From assembly GCF_000316665.1 (NCBI RefSeq), contig NC_019678.1:124001-188000 (forward strand): a DNA stretch of 64,000 bases, written 5' to 3'. This stretch comes from Rivularia sp. PCC 7116. Lineage in GTDB: Bacteria > Cyanobacteriota > Cyanobacteriia > Cyanobacteriales > Nostocaceae. Shown here piece by piece: positions 18,252 to 27,343 of this stretch. The translations under genes and the position numbers were made by a program. How positions within the stretch are numbered: the first letter of the stretch is position 1; every line of letters starts with the position of its first letter. The notes beneath the pieces are model-generated. The model worked only from the letters and a program-made list of their open reading frames with translations, made no database searches and had not been told where the DNA came from.

Positions 18252-20705
18252 TCATTTTATGTAAGCAATAGTAACGCCAGTTCCACCATCGTTTTGCGGT
18301 GCTGCTTCGTAATTACTAATCCTGGGATTTTGCTTTAAATAGGCATGTACTCCTTGGCGAAGTTTTCCGGTTCCGTGCCCGTGAATTATCCATATTGCCC
18401 TTTGGGCTTCTGAAATCGCTTTGTCTAAAACTAATTCAGCGTCTGCGACTCGTCTTCCTCTTAAGTCTACGGTATTTTTAGAAGTCCGAATTAAAGGCGT
18501 ATTTTCTACAGGAGGTGGTGGGGCTGGGGCTATTTTCGCTGCGGGTTTTGCTTTCGCTGAAGGCTGGGCTTTTTCTCCACTTAAAGATTCCACATCCTTC
18601 AATTTGACAGTCATTTTCATGATTCCAAAGCGGACGTTAAATTCCCCATCTTCGTCAGGGGCTGTTAACACTTCTGCTGTTTGTCCTAATTTGGGAATGC
18701 GAATTCGCTCGCCAACTTTGGGCATAAAGCCTGCTTTTGGCTTCGGCTCAGCTTTCGGTATAAATCTATCTGCTAATTTATTTATACTATCCGTAGCTTT
18801 TTTAGCGTCCTGAGCAGTTGGATTACCTTGTTGCAAACGCTTGATTACCGCAGCAATTTCGCCTTTCGCAGAAGCAATCGCCTGTTGCACTGCTATTTCT
18901 TGAGAGGCACGTAAAGATTTTTCTCTTTCTTCTAAGTCTGCGGCTTTGGCTGAGACTTCTTTATAAAAGCGTTCCGCTTGCTGCAATAAATCTTGAGCTT
19001 GCGTTGCTTTCTCTTCTTGACGACGACGTTGTGCTTCTAATCCCGCTATCACCTGATTAACTTCATCCGTCGCACCTCCCATTTCGTCTTTTGCTTTTTC
19101 TACTACTTCTGGTTTCAAACCTAAACGAGAAGCAATTGCCAAAGCATTGGAACGTCCGGGGATTCCCCAGAGCAAACGGTAAGTTGGTGACAAAGTCGCT
19201 TCATCAAATTCTACTGAAGCATTTTCAAATCGTTCGTCTTGATACTTCAGCGCCTTCAGTTCGCCAAAGTGAGTGGTAGCAATTGTCAACATTGAATTAT
19301 CTGCAAGATAACGCAACAAGGCAATCGCTAAAGCACTTCCTTCTACTGGATCGGTACCGGCACCAACTTCGTCGAGCAAAACTAAGGAAGAGGGAGTGGG
19401 GGAAGGCAGAGAAGTATTTTCTTCTTGCTCTGCTTTCTCTGCTGTTTGCGCTTCCTCTACTTTCACATGAGAAACTGCATCCAAAATTCGACTAATTCGG
19501 CGAATATGACCGGAAAAGGTTGATAAACTTTGCTCTAAAGATTGTTCGTCACCAATATCTGCTAATACCCGATCGAACCAAGGCAACTCTACAGGTTCTC
19601 GTGCTGGTACAAACAAACCTATCTTCGCCATCAAAGTTGCAAAACCAAGAGTTTTCAGAGTTACAGTTTTACCACCAGTATTTGGTCCTGTAATTGTAAC
19701 AACTCTAATATATGGATGTATAACTAAGTTTACCGGAATTACCTCGTGTCCTTGTTCGTGCTGCTGCTGCCACACTAACAAAGGGTGTCGTAATTCACGT
19801 AGAGTAATATTCTCTTCAGATGGTTGGATAAAACGAGGAGGATTGGCTTTTAGCCAAAAGCTATATCGTGCTTTCGCGGTTGCTAAATCTAAGGTCGTTG
19901 CAACTGCTAATAATTTTTCTAAATCTAGCTTGACTTCAGCTACTTGCTCGGAAAGTTTGCGGCGAATTGCTTCTTCTTCAACTTGTTCCCTACGTAATAG
20001 TTGACGCAGCTGATTGCCCATCGGCACTATAGAATTTGGCTCCACATATAAGGTGGCTCCGCTCGTGGAAGTGTCATGGACAATACCAGGAATTGCATCT
20101 TTCTGCGGTGCTTTTACCGGAATGACAAATCTATCACTGCGCTGAGTGATTATGGTTTCTTGCAGGGCATTTGCCTTTACTTGTATTATGTTTTGTAGTT
20201 TACGGGTGATTTGACTGCGGCTCTGACGCAATGAATTACGAATATCCCCTAGTTTTTCGCTAGCACGATCGGTTACTTGTCCTCGCTCATCGATACAGCG
20301 ATGAATTTCCTTTTCTAATTCTGGATAAGTTCGTAAATCGGCTACTAGCTCGTTTAATATTTCTAAATCTGGATGGTTATCAATTAGACGGCGTAAATTT
20401 CTGATTCCAGCCAGGGTAGTAGCTATAGCTAATAATTCATCCCCTGCTAAAATGCCCTTAAGTTCTGCTCTTTCCAAAGAATCGCCGAAATCCTGAATCC
20501 CTTCAAAGGAAATTCCATTATCTAAACGATTTTCTAATTCGTATACTTCTTTTGTTTGCGCTAACAAGTATTCGCTTTCTACTTGAGAGTCAGGAATAGC
20601 AATATTACGTGCGGCGATCGCCCCCAGCTTGGTTGCCGCGAAGGTAGACAAATGCTGGCATAAGCGAGACCATTCCAATAATTCTAGTGTTTCGGATTGG
20701 ATCAA
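18252..20705 (-). CDS. mutS2: MutS2 family ATPase/endonuclease
   Basis: MutS2 is a MutS-like ATPase with a C-terminal Smr nuclease. It suppresses recombination and, in some bacteria, splits collided ribosomes. Visible parts: core helical clamp, Walker A ITGPNTGGKTVTL (near residue 340), Walker B SLVLLDEVGAGTDP, signature ATTHFGELKALKY, a long coiled coil (about 520-640, rich in Glu/Gln/Lys), a KOW-like segment and the Smr domain with VDLRGRR and HGHGTGKLRQGV. Length 817 is standard. A low-complexity insert of about 25 residues (415-440, EEAQTAEKAEQEEN then SLPSPTPSS) lies just before Walker B and looks like repeat DNA taken into the frame. Confidence 0.94.
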   Translation of the reverse strand: MIQSETLELLEWSRLCQHLSTFAATKLGAIAARNIAIPDSQVESEYLLAQTKEVYELENRLDNGISFEGIQDFGDSLERAELKGILAGDELLAIATTLAGIRNLRRLIDNHPDLEILNELVADLRTYPELEKEIHRCIDERGQVTDRASEKLGDIRNSLRQSRSQITRKLQNIIQVKANALQETIITQRSDRFVIPVKAPQKDAIPGIVHDTSTSGATLYVEPNSIVPMGNQLRQLLRREQVEEEAIRRKLSEQVAEVKLDLEKLLAVATTLDLATAKARYSFWLKANPPRFIQPSEENITLRELRHPLLVWQQQHEQGHEVIPVNLVIHPYIRVVTITGPNTGGKTVTLKTLGFATLMAKIGLFVPAREPVELPWFDRVLADIGDEQSLEQSLSTFSGHIRRISRILDAVSHVKVEEAQTAEKAEQEENTSLPSPTPSSLVLLDEVGAGTDPVEGSALAIALLRYLADNSMLTIATTHFGELKALKYQDERFENASVEFDEATLSPTYRLLWGIPGRSNALAIASRLGLKPEVVEKAKDEMGGATDEVNQVIAGLEAQRRRQEEKATQAQDLLQQAERFYKEVSAKAADLEEREKSLRASQEIAVQQAIASAKGEIAAVIKRLQQGNPTAQDAKKATDSINKLADRFIPKAEPKPKAGFMPKVGERIRIPKLGQTAEVLTAPDEDGEFNVRFGIMKMTVKLKDVESLSGEKAQPSAKAKPAAKIAPAPPPPVENTPLIRTSKNTVDLRGRRVADAELVLDKAISEAQRAIWIIHGHGTGKLRQGVHAYLKQNPRISNYEAAPQNDGGTGVTIAYIK

Positions 20706-21603
20706 GGCTATTTTTATAATATTTGAAGTTATGTTAACAATATTAGCGACTCTGAACGCTTGCGAACAGTATGTCCTTATTTTTAAACTGAATTAGTGAT
20801 TATTACTTAGATACAGTCTTTGAAAGCGCTTTTATATTCATAAATTGTTTTTAAAGGATAAATAGTCTGTGTATGCATTGTTACTTATTCCTAATATTTT
20901 GTTTTTGGTAATCAATGCGAGATGATTTGAAGTTTATCGACAAATTCTTTCTGTAATCGAAATTGTTGTTTTTTTAATGCGACCCTAAATATTATATTTA
21001 TTAATAAAATTTGCGTACTTCAAGTTGTAAACAATTATAATCTATTTTTGTTTTAATTTTGAATGTAATATATAAATTTTGACTGGTAGAACTTGCTTTT
21101 AAAGTGTTGGTTACAAGTATTTAAGACCACTTTTTTATTAAATAAAGCATAAGTATATTAGTAAAAAAAGAGACCCGCCAATAGACAAAGTTCAGAGTTA
21201 ATACATAAGATTACTCGAAAGTAGCGATGTTAAATACATTCGCATTTAGCCCAACCGATTAATATAATTAGTGAATCCATGCAGAGAAGACATACATTGT
21301 ATCATCTGCCTTGGGAATGATTTTTGTCGGCTTTTTAGATTTTAATATTCCTTTTAAAGCGCGTTCTTAACACTAAAATATTGAGTCAGAGAAAGTAGAC
21401 TGATAGAAAGTATGCAAGCAGGAATCAAAAAATGCACCCATTAACTTATTTGGATAGATAATATAGTTTGACAGATTTTTCAATGACTTTTTAATGTAAT
21501 TTTCTGTCTGTTCTACTCTAAACAATTAGTTTCAAAAAAAACCGGTCAAAATACTCCCACAATTTGATACCCTAGCTTAAATACATAACTAGAGTGAAAG
21601 CAC
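20706..21603. other. Divergent intergenic region
   Basis: About 900 AT-rich bases between mutS2 and guaB3, which are divergent. No gene or clear hairpin seen. Promoters for both must be here; a GAGTGAAAG ribosome site for guaB3 ends near 21600. Confidence 0.55.
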
Positions 21604-22767
21604 GTGGATATTCAAATTGGGCGGGGAAAAACAGCCCGCAGGGCTTACGGAATAGATGAAATTGCTTTAGTGCCAGGTACAAGAACATTAGACCCAACAT
21701 TAGCAGATACTACATGGCGTATTGGCAATATTGAGAGAGAAATCCCAATTATCGCCAGTGCAATGGATGGCGTAGTTGATGTTCGTATGGCTGTCGGTTT
21801 GTCAGAGTTAGGAGCATTGGGAGTACTCAATTTAGAAGGAATTCAAACGCGCTATGAAAATCCAGAACCAATTTTAGACAAGATTGCTGGGGTAGATAAA
21901 AATGAGTTTGTACCCTTGATGCAAGAACTTTATGCAGAACCAATTAAGCCCGAATTGATCCAGCAACGAATCAAAGAAATCAAATCGAGCGGTGGTATTG
22001 CCGCAGTTAGTGCTACTCCCGCAGCAGCTTCTAAGTACGGTTCGGTGGTAGCAGAAGCCCAAGCAGATTTGTTCTTTGTGCAAGCTACTGTAGTTTCTAC
22101 AGCACACCTATCACCCGAATCGATAATTCCTTTAGACTTAGCTGAGTTTTGCCGAGAAATGCCCATGCCAGTAGCTTTGGGTAACTGTGTGAGTTATGAA
22201 GTCACTCTCAACTTAATGAAAGCCGGTGCTGCTGCGGTATTAGTTGGAATTGGGCCTGGTGCGGCTTGTACCTCCCGTGGAGTTTTGGGTGTAGGAGTTC
22301 CCCAAGCAAGTGCGATCGCTGATTGTGCGGCAGCTAGAGATGCATATTATAAGGAGACAGGAAATTACGTACCAGTAATTGCCGATGGCGGTTTAATCAC
22401 TGGCGGTGATATCTGTAAATGTATTGCTTGTGGTGCCGATGGTGTGATGATTGGTTCTCCCTTCGCTAGAAGCGCCGAAGCGCCTGGACGTGGTTATCAC
22501 TGGGGGATGGCGACTCCATCACCAGTGTTGCCTCGCGGTACTCGCATTAGTGTGGGTACAACTGGAACTTTAAAACAGATATTAACCGGGCCAGCACAAC
22601 TTGATGATGGCACTCATAATCTTCTAGGTGCTTTAAAAACAAGCATGGGAACCCTTGGAGCAAAAAACATCAAAGAGATGCAGCAGGTTGAAGTTGTTAT
22701 TGCTCCATCCTTACTAACCGAGGGTAAAGTATACCAGAAAGCTCAACATTTAGGCATGGGTAAGTAA
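21604..22767 (+). CDS. guaB3: GuaB3 family IMP dehydrogenase-like protein
   Basis: IMPDH/GMP-reductase-fold enzyme without the CBS (Bateman) pair, so at 387 residues it belongs to the GuaB3 type found in cyanobacteria and actinobacteria. The TIM-barrel shows the catalytic-cysteine loop [12 protein letters not shown] with Cys222 and the phosphate-binding [12 protein letters not shown] and [16 protein letters not shown] oxidises IMP to XMP for guanine nucleotide synthesis; whether a given GuaB3 does this needs assay. It starts with GTG at 21604, supported by a GAGTGAAAG site. The following spacer holds a GC-rich hairpin at 23010. Confidence 0.9.
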   Translation: MDIQIGRGKTARRAYGIDEIALVPGTRTLDPTLADTTWRIGNIEREIPIIASAMDGVVDVRMAVGLSELGALGVLNLEGIQTRYENPEPILDKIAGVDKNEFVPLMQELYAEPIKPELIQQRIKEIKSSGGIAAVSATPAAASKYGSVVAEAQADLFFVQATVVSTAHLSPESIIPLDLAEFCREMPMPVALGNCVSYEVTLNLMKAGAAAVLVGIGPGAACTSRGVLGVGVPQASAIADCAAARDAYYKETGNYVPVIADGGLITGGDICKCIACGADGVMIGSPFARSAEAPGRGYHWGMATPSPVLPRGTRISVGTTGTLKQILTGPAQLDDGTHNLLGALKTSMGTLGAKNIKEMQQVEVVIAPSLLTEGKVYQKAQHLGMGK

Positions 22768-23009
22768 AGAAAATTGAGCAAAAAGGTTAATGATATGAGA
22801 AATACCACAACGTTAATGATGGTTAGAGGTACGGCAACTATTCCAAAAAACGTCAATCATTAATTATCTTGAATCTCCAATCCTATTTGTCTAAGACTTC
22901 CTTAAAGAAATTTTTCTTTACTTTTAAACTATGGCTGGAAAAATCCCATATGTCGCCTACAATAGAAATAGCGGAGACGCATGTTTCCGTTCACTCCTCA
23001 CACCACACT

Positions 23010-23033
23010 CCGCCCGGACTACTGTTCGGGCGG
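23010..23033 (+). terminator. GC-rich hairpin between guaB3 and trxA
   Basis: Perfect seven-pair stem CCGCCCG / CGGGCGG with a 10-base loop, 130 bases before the trxA start and 243 past guaB3. It is followed by TTCCTTATG, only a weak U tract, so it may be a guaB3 terminator or a structured trxA leader. Confidence 0.55.
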
Positions 23034-23162
23034 TTCCTTATGTCTTGGAATAAATTTTCACGCTACTCTGTAAATGTATATTCCAAATGCAAAGGCAGTG
23101 GTTTTTGCTGTGGTAGAATTTTCACAAAAATCAAAAACATCTGAATTATAAGGTTTTAAGGC

Positions 23163-23489
23163 ATGTCATCAGCCGAACAAGTTACAGATTCCAGCTTTAA
23201 ACAGGTAGTCCTCGATAGCGAAGTTCCTGTATTAGTTGACTTTTGGGCACCCTGGTGTGGTCCTTGTCGTATGGTAGCTCCTGTTGTGGAGGAAATTTCT
23301 TCGCAATACGAAGGTCAAATCAAGGTTGTAAAAGTTAATACCGACGAGAATCCCAACGTTGCTTCCCAGTACGGTATCCGCAGTATTCCCACATTAATGA
23401 TTTTTAAAGGTGGGCAAAAAGTTGATATGGTAGTCGGCGCGGTTCCCAAAACTACATTAGCTAATACTTTGGAGAAATATTTGTCTTAG
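23163..23489 (+). CDS. trxA: Thioredoxin (m-type)
   Basis: Small redox protein that reduces disulfides of target enzymes, linking photosynthetic electrons (via ferredoxin-thioredoxin reductase) to metabolism. The active site WCGPC has Cys32 and Cys35, and the cis-proline motif is in [11 protein letters not shown]. At 108 residues it is the classic TrxA/m-type length. AAGG lies 6-9 bases before the ATG. It is a lone gene downstream of guaB3, 395 bases away. Confidence 0.95.
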   Translation: MSSAEQVTDSSFKQVVLDSEVPVLVDFWAPWCGPCRMVAPVVEEISSQYEGQIKVVKVNTDENPNVASQYGIRSIPTLMIFKGGQKVDMVVGAVPKTTLANTLEKYLS

Positions 23490-24117
23490 GTTGAGAGCGC
23501 TGAAAACTCATACCATAGCTTAGTTGAAATCGGTAGAGAAGATTTACAAATGAACTTTTTATACTGGGTTAATTAAGCTCTACGATTTAAATAAGTTTTT
23601 TCTTCGTAGTTTACTTATGATATGGGTTTTCAGTCATTTCTCAATACCTGCCGATCTTAATTTTTAACTAAAGCCGAAAAAGAATCAGTTGCATATGATT
23701 GAAGTTTTCTTCGGCTAAAGCTATTTTTTGAGAAAATATTATGCTTAAGGTTTATTTATTGAATAAGCTTTAAGATTGGAAAATTGGGTTTAATATCAGT
23801 TAAGTGTCAAAAATCTACTACTTAACTCATATAAACCCATTTTTTCATTAATCAATTACTTTGTACTCTTTAATCTCGGGTTTGATTTAATAATAATTAT
23901 TATTATGTAGTTATAACGATAGTTAAACCTCTGTGGAGAGGAAACATTGCTCTGACGCAAACTATTAAACCTGATAATAAAGTTTGATGTTTGATATCGT
24001 GTCCGCTAAATTAGCTTCGGTTACGCTTCGCTAAAGTAATGACAAATGATTTACCCGACATAATATGCCGGACATCATATGATTGAGAATTCGCTCCAAT
24101 TATCAACAGATAAAAAT
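23490..24117. other. Intergenic region with a small palindromic repeat
   Basis: About 630 bases between convergent trxA and the ferredoxin operon. A palindrome-rich scrap at 24011-24034 (ends TTAGC and GCTAA) resembles one found inside the decayed IS630 element at 26233. No gene seen. Confidence 0.5.
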
Positions 24118-24141
24118 AAAGGGCTGCAACAGCAACCCTTT
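24118..24141 (-). terminator. Terminator of the ferredoxin operon
   Basis: On the minus strand GGGTTGC pairs with GCAGCCC through one G-U pair, with a 4-base loop. An A-tract precedes it and TTTATTTTTATC follows, which is a standard intrinsic terminator. It lies 24 bases past the ferredoxin stop. Confidence 0.8.
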
Positions 24142-24164
24142 TTATTAAACAAAAATTTAAAATC

Positions 24165-24620
24165 TTAAATCCGAGGCTTTTTCTTCTTCAGTTTTTGCTT
24201 TCTTCTACGAGTTTGAGTCGCAACAACTGCAACATCAAGGGGATAACCGACTACAGGAATTACTTGATACTTACGTTCTTCTTCAAACTTTCTCAGTTCC
24301 GTATAATCAAGCCAATGGATGCAGTCTACAGGACAAGTGTCAATGGCTTCTTGAATTACTTCTTCTGAGTCGCCATCTTGACGCATAACGCGGGCACGCC
24401 CATAATCAGATTCTATATAGAAAGTGTTGCGAGCCACGTGAGAACAATGCTTGCAGCCGATACATGTAATTTCGTCTACATACACCCCCTTTTGACGCAG
24501 CATACCTCCCAATTCCGGTTCCAAACCAGAACGTTGAGAGTCTTCTCGTAAAAAACCCCCTAGTTCCGGTTCAAAACCAGAACGCTCGCTTTGTTTATCG
24601 GGCGGCAAAGAATCAGACAT
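24165..24620 (-). CDS. 4Fe-4S ferredoxin-like protein with duplicated N-terminal motif
   Basis: A single [4Fe-4S] ferredoxin-type electron carrier. Ligand candidates are Cys53, Cys56 and Cys59 (ITCIGCKHCSHV) plus Cys96 (DTCPVDCIHW). A basic tail ends KLKKKKPRI. The N-terminus holds a 17-residue unit twice in tandem (residues 13-29 and 30-46, both containing EPELGG). This ferredoxin type is typical of cyanobacteria and plastids and is found beside ycf35. Its ATG overlaps the ycf35 stop by one base (TAATG), implying translational coupling. It is the last gene of the operon and followed by a clear terminator. The redox partner is unknown. Confidence 0.85.
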   Translation of the reverse strand: MSDSLPPDKQSERSGFEPELGGFLREDSQRSGLEPELGGMLRQKGVYVDEITCIGCKHCSHVARNTFYIESDYGRARVMRQDGDSEEVIQEAIDTCPVDCIHWLDYTELRKFEEERKYQVIPVVGYPLDVAVVATQTRRRKQKLKKKKPRI

Positions 24621-25006
24621 TACGAACTCCAGCGCTGTACTACCAAGCGAATTGAACCGTCTTGATTTTGTTTTTGCTCGCTGACCTCAAAACCAGCTTT
24701 GGCTGTCTCTTCTACAACTGTTCTATAAGCGTAGCGCTGAGTAACTTGTCGTAAAAACCCTTCAACGGAAAGATTCTGCCCCCAGTATTGTAGGTCAGCT
24801 ACCAACTCATATTCTTTCCCATTCCACTTAAACCCAATATCGTAGCCATTATTTTGCTCGATTGCGATTTCAGCAGTATGGGTTATACCTTGATAGCCCC
24901 GCAAAGAATGAGAACCATCTTTCCAAGCTACACCTAAATCAGTCAGAGCATTCTTCAAAGATTTAAGATTACGAATTTGTGTCTTAATTTGGCTAAAATG
25001 TGACAT
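24620..25006 (-). CDS. ycf35: Ycf35/DUF1257 family protein
   Basis: A 128-residue protein of the Ycf35 (DUF1257) family, conserved in cyanobacteria and algal plastids. Matching segments are MSHFSQIKTQIRNLKSLKNA, YDIGFKWNGKEYELVADLQY and FLRQVTQRYAYRTVVEE. No enzyme motif is visible. It is the middle gene of three on the minus strand: DUF2997 lies 50 bases upstream and the ferredoxin overlaps its stop by one base. The context hints at an iron-sulphur or redox role, but the function is not established. Confidence 0.88.
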   Translation of the reverse strand: MSHFSQIKTQIRNLKSLKNALTDLGVAWKDGSHSLRGYQGITHTAEIAIEQNNGYDIGFKWNGKEYELVADLQYWGQNLSVEGFLRQVTQRYAYRTVVEETAKAGFEVSEQKQNQDGSIRLVVQRWSS

Positions 25007-25056
25007 AATACCTATTTCTTGGTTGTGAGGCTAAATGATTAAGTTGGGTCAAAAAA

Positions 25057-25275
25057 TTACCACTCACTGAATGTCGCTTGATTATTTGCAACATCATTTT
25101 GAGAATTAGAAAATGCTTTAGCAGCAAAATATTCTGAGGTTGGCTCGTTAGTAAGTACAATCCCTAACTGTGCTTCAATTGCAGCAGTAACTTCTGCACA
25201 AGAAGCACCAACTATTCCAGTCACTTTTTCTTGTACTCTACCGTCTGGATAAATTATAAATTCTAATGTCTCCAT
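25057..25275 (-). CDS. DUF2997-domain protein
   Basis: A small protein (72 residues from the METLEFIIYPDGRV start) matching DUF2997, which regularly accompanies Ycf35 in cyanobacteria. The conserved core is YPDGRVQEKVTGIVGASC with one Cys, then AAIEAQLGIVL. An ATG four codons upstream (25287) is possible, but METLEF is the usual start. It is first in the DUF2997-ycf35-ferredoxin operon. Function unknown. Confidence 0.78.
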   Translation of the reverse strand: METLEFIIYPDGRVQEKVTGIVGASCAEVTAAIEAQLGIVLTNEPTSEYFAAKAFSNSQNDVANNQATFSEW

Positions 25276-25287
25276 ACTTTTGACCAA

Positions 25288-25801
25288 CCATTGTGATTGA
25301 GGTTTTTACATGCTCCCCTGAAGCGGAATGCAATACTCTGCTCCTAGTCGCAATATTTTCCTTAACGATAAAATAAGTCATTAAGTAATTAATTTTGCAT
25401 ACCCTAAAATACTTTTATTTAAAAAATTTACAAAAATTATTATCTTTAGCAGTGTTTACATCAATTATATGTAAGTTTCTCTTAACCCAGCACATTAGTC
25501 AAGTTGAAAATTAATCATAATTAACAATTTTATCGAAAGTCATAGACTCAGGCTATGCCCAAAGGTGTAAAACCAGAATTTAGAAAAAAGACATGTTAAA
25601 CCAATGATTATGATTGATTTTGGTCTATAAACTCCGAAAAACTAATATTTTTATCTAGAACTAGCTAGAACTAGTAAGAGCTTGAGGAATTAGCTAGCTC
25701 TAAAATAGCCTTTCTGGTTGCATAAGCCCTTATTAATTATAAAATCTTCAAATCAACTTGTAAGCTGTAGCTTTATATCGGTTAGATAAAAATGAGCATA
25801 G
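25288..25801. other. Intergenic region upstream of the IS element
   Basis: About 510 AT-rich bases with no gene. The promoter of the ferredoxin operon should lie at the left end; the right end abuts the IS terminal repeat. Confidence 0.5.
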
Positions 25802-26232
25802 TAAGTAAGTCGGCGTAAATAAACCAAACTATGTAAAGATAGGTAAATACGGATAATGCATCTATTTAGGTAACTTTCATATGGGCGCTCGTTTAAGGGT
25901 ATTCCTCACTTCCTCGCAAGAGCGAAGTTTAGTGAGGGCGGAAAACTGCGGATGTACCGCAGAAAGTAAAAGATAGAGCAGAAGCGATTAGATTAAATGC
26001 ACATGGGTGGTATGTAGAAAAAATAGCAAATCATTTTAATTGGACTGTACAAACAGTTAGAGATGTTTTACATAGATGGCGAAAAGAAGGATTGGAAGGG
26101 CTTTGGGAGTCAAAAGGTCGTGGTCTAAAACCGAAGTGGACCTCTATACGATATTGTGTTTTTGGAAGAATGTTTGAGAAATGAGCCACGTACATACAAC
26201 AGTCATCAACTAGCCGAAAAATTAGAAAGCGA

Positions 26233-26266
26233 TTAGCGAAGCTAAACGCCTGAAGGGCGTAACGCC
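26233..26266. repeat. Small palindromic insert in the transposase
   Basis: Two small palindromes side by side: TTAGCGAAGCTAA (26233-26245) and CGCCTGAAGGGCG (26247-26259). They break the transposase reading frame directly after the codons for LAEKLESD. They resemble the small dispersed repeats described in Nostoc-type genomes. Confidence 0.65.
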
Positions 26267-26304
26267 ATGTGAAACTGAGTCCTGATAGATTAAGTCGGGT
26301 ACTC

Positions 26305-26345
26305 GCGAAGTCTGCCGGGTGGAGTACTCCACCGGCGAGCTTCGC
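26305..26345. repeat. Nested palindrome inserted in the transposase
   Basis: Outer arms GCGAAG ... CTTCGC enclose a second near-palindrome at 26315-26335 (CCGGGTGGAG / CTCCACCGG). It splits the conserved RVL-KKG segment of the transposase, so it arrived after the IS element. Confidence 0.7.
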
Positions 26346-27103
26346 AAAAAAAGGGGGTCATTTGGAAAAGAACAAGAAAAAGCCATAAAAACAAACAAGA
26401 CTCGCAAATTCGCGAAATAAAGCAAGCAGACTTAGATATGCTGCAATTATCTGCGGCTTGCGGAGAAATAGATTTAAAGTATTTGGATGAGTCAGGGTTT
26501 TGTATGTGGAGTGAACCCGGCTATACTTACTACTTCAAAGGTGAGCAAAAACATTTAGAACAAACAAAACGTCGTGGACGTAGATTGAGCATTATTGGTT
26601 TTTTTCAACCTCTAATCAGCTTTGTCTACGGTTTGGTAATAGGCGGTGTTGACCGTAAAGCTTACATTCAAATAATGGAATATGAAGCTGCTGATGCCGA
26701 AAAAACTGGGCGTACTAGAGTAGTTGTACAAGACAACGGACCGATACATCGATGCCGAGAAGTACAGCAATTATGGTCAAAATGGGAAAAACAAGGCTTG
26801 TATATATTCTTTTTACCCAAGTACTGCTCAGAAATGAATCCAATTGAACTTGAGTGGCAGCATATCAAAAAGGATGAATTATCTGGTCAAATGTTTGATG
26901 ATGAACTAGACCTTGCCGGGAGCTGTAATGAATGGGGTTGAAGCCAGAGGGGAGAAAGGAGCTTATAAAACAGAACGTGTTAAATTTTACTCAAATACCT
27001 CATCTTAACTTTTCGTTACATAGCTATATTTTTTTTCGCCGGCTTACTTAAGTTGATGTGCGGCTAAATTGTATAATAGTCAAAATAAAAATTATCTTAT
27101 AGT

Positions 27104-27121
27104 GCAGGCGTTGCTGCCTGC
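27104..27121. repeat. Small palindrome downstream of the IS
   Basis: Six-pair stem GCAGGC / GCCTGC around GTTGCT, in a spacer of about 290 bases that otherwise holds no gene. Confidence 0.4.
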
Positions 27122-27343
27122 GTCTTGTATACAAATTAAATATGCAATAGTTTATCAGTACAGTCGTTATAAATTTAAGCTAGGTTGTCATATAGGAAAT
27201 AAGACTTTAACAACGTTAAAGCCTTAAAAAAAATTGAAAACCATAAAATACAAGCTATTTTATTAAAGTAAAAATAAATGCTTCATGTACCTACGATAAT
27301 ATTACATGAGTCAAAGAAACAGCTATTAATTGTCAATCAATTG

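Larger units (their letters stand above)
25881..27008 (+). pseudogene. IS630-family transposase, broken by frameshifts and small insertions
   Basis: Fragments in different frames rebuild one DDE transposase: MGARLRVFLTSSQERSL, then KVKDRAEAIRLNAHGWYVEK with an HTH, then NEPRTYNSHQLAEKLESD, then KLSPDRLSRVL, then KRTRKSHKNKQ, then the catalytic core with YLDESGFCMWSEPGY, VVVQDNGPIH and KYCSEMNPIELEW, then VEARGEKGAYKTERVKF. The DDE acids are still present. Frameshifts lie near 25937, 26140 and 26919, and two palindromic inserts sit at about 26233-26266 and 26305-26345. The longest surviving frame is 26438-26941. Comparison with intact family members is from memory. Confidence 0.88.
25804..27048 (+). 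mobile_element. IS630-family insertion sequence, degenerate
   Basis: The ends form 35-base terminal inverted repeats (25802-25836 and 27016-27050) that match at 28 of 35 positions, starting TAAGTAAG and sharing CGGCG and CTATGTAA. The outermost TA on each side is probably the TA target duplication typical of IS630/Tc1-mariner elements, so the element itself is about 1245 bp. The transposase inside is broken (listed as a pseudogene), and small palindromic repeats have inserted into it. The element is therefore an old, immobile copy unless helped in trans. Confidence 0.85.

Noticed and set aside
22869-23144. 91-codon frame between guaB3 and trxA
   Set aside because: It runs through the GC-rich hairpin and has no family resemblance; treated as leader or terminator sequence.
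26438-26941. Intact small transposase gene
   Set aside because: It is only the catalytic half of a transposase whose N-terminal half lies upstream in other frames, so it is part of a pseudogene.
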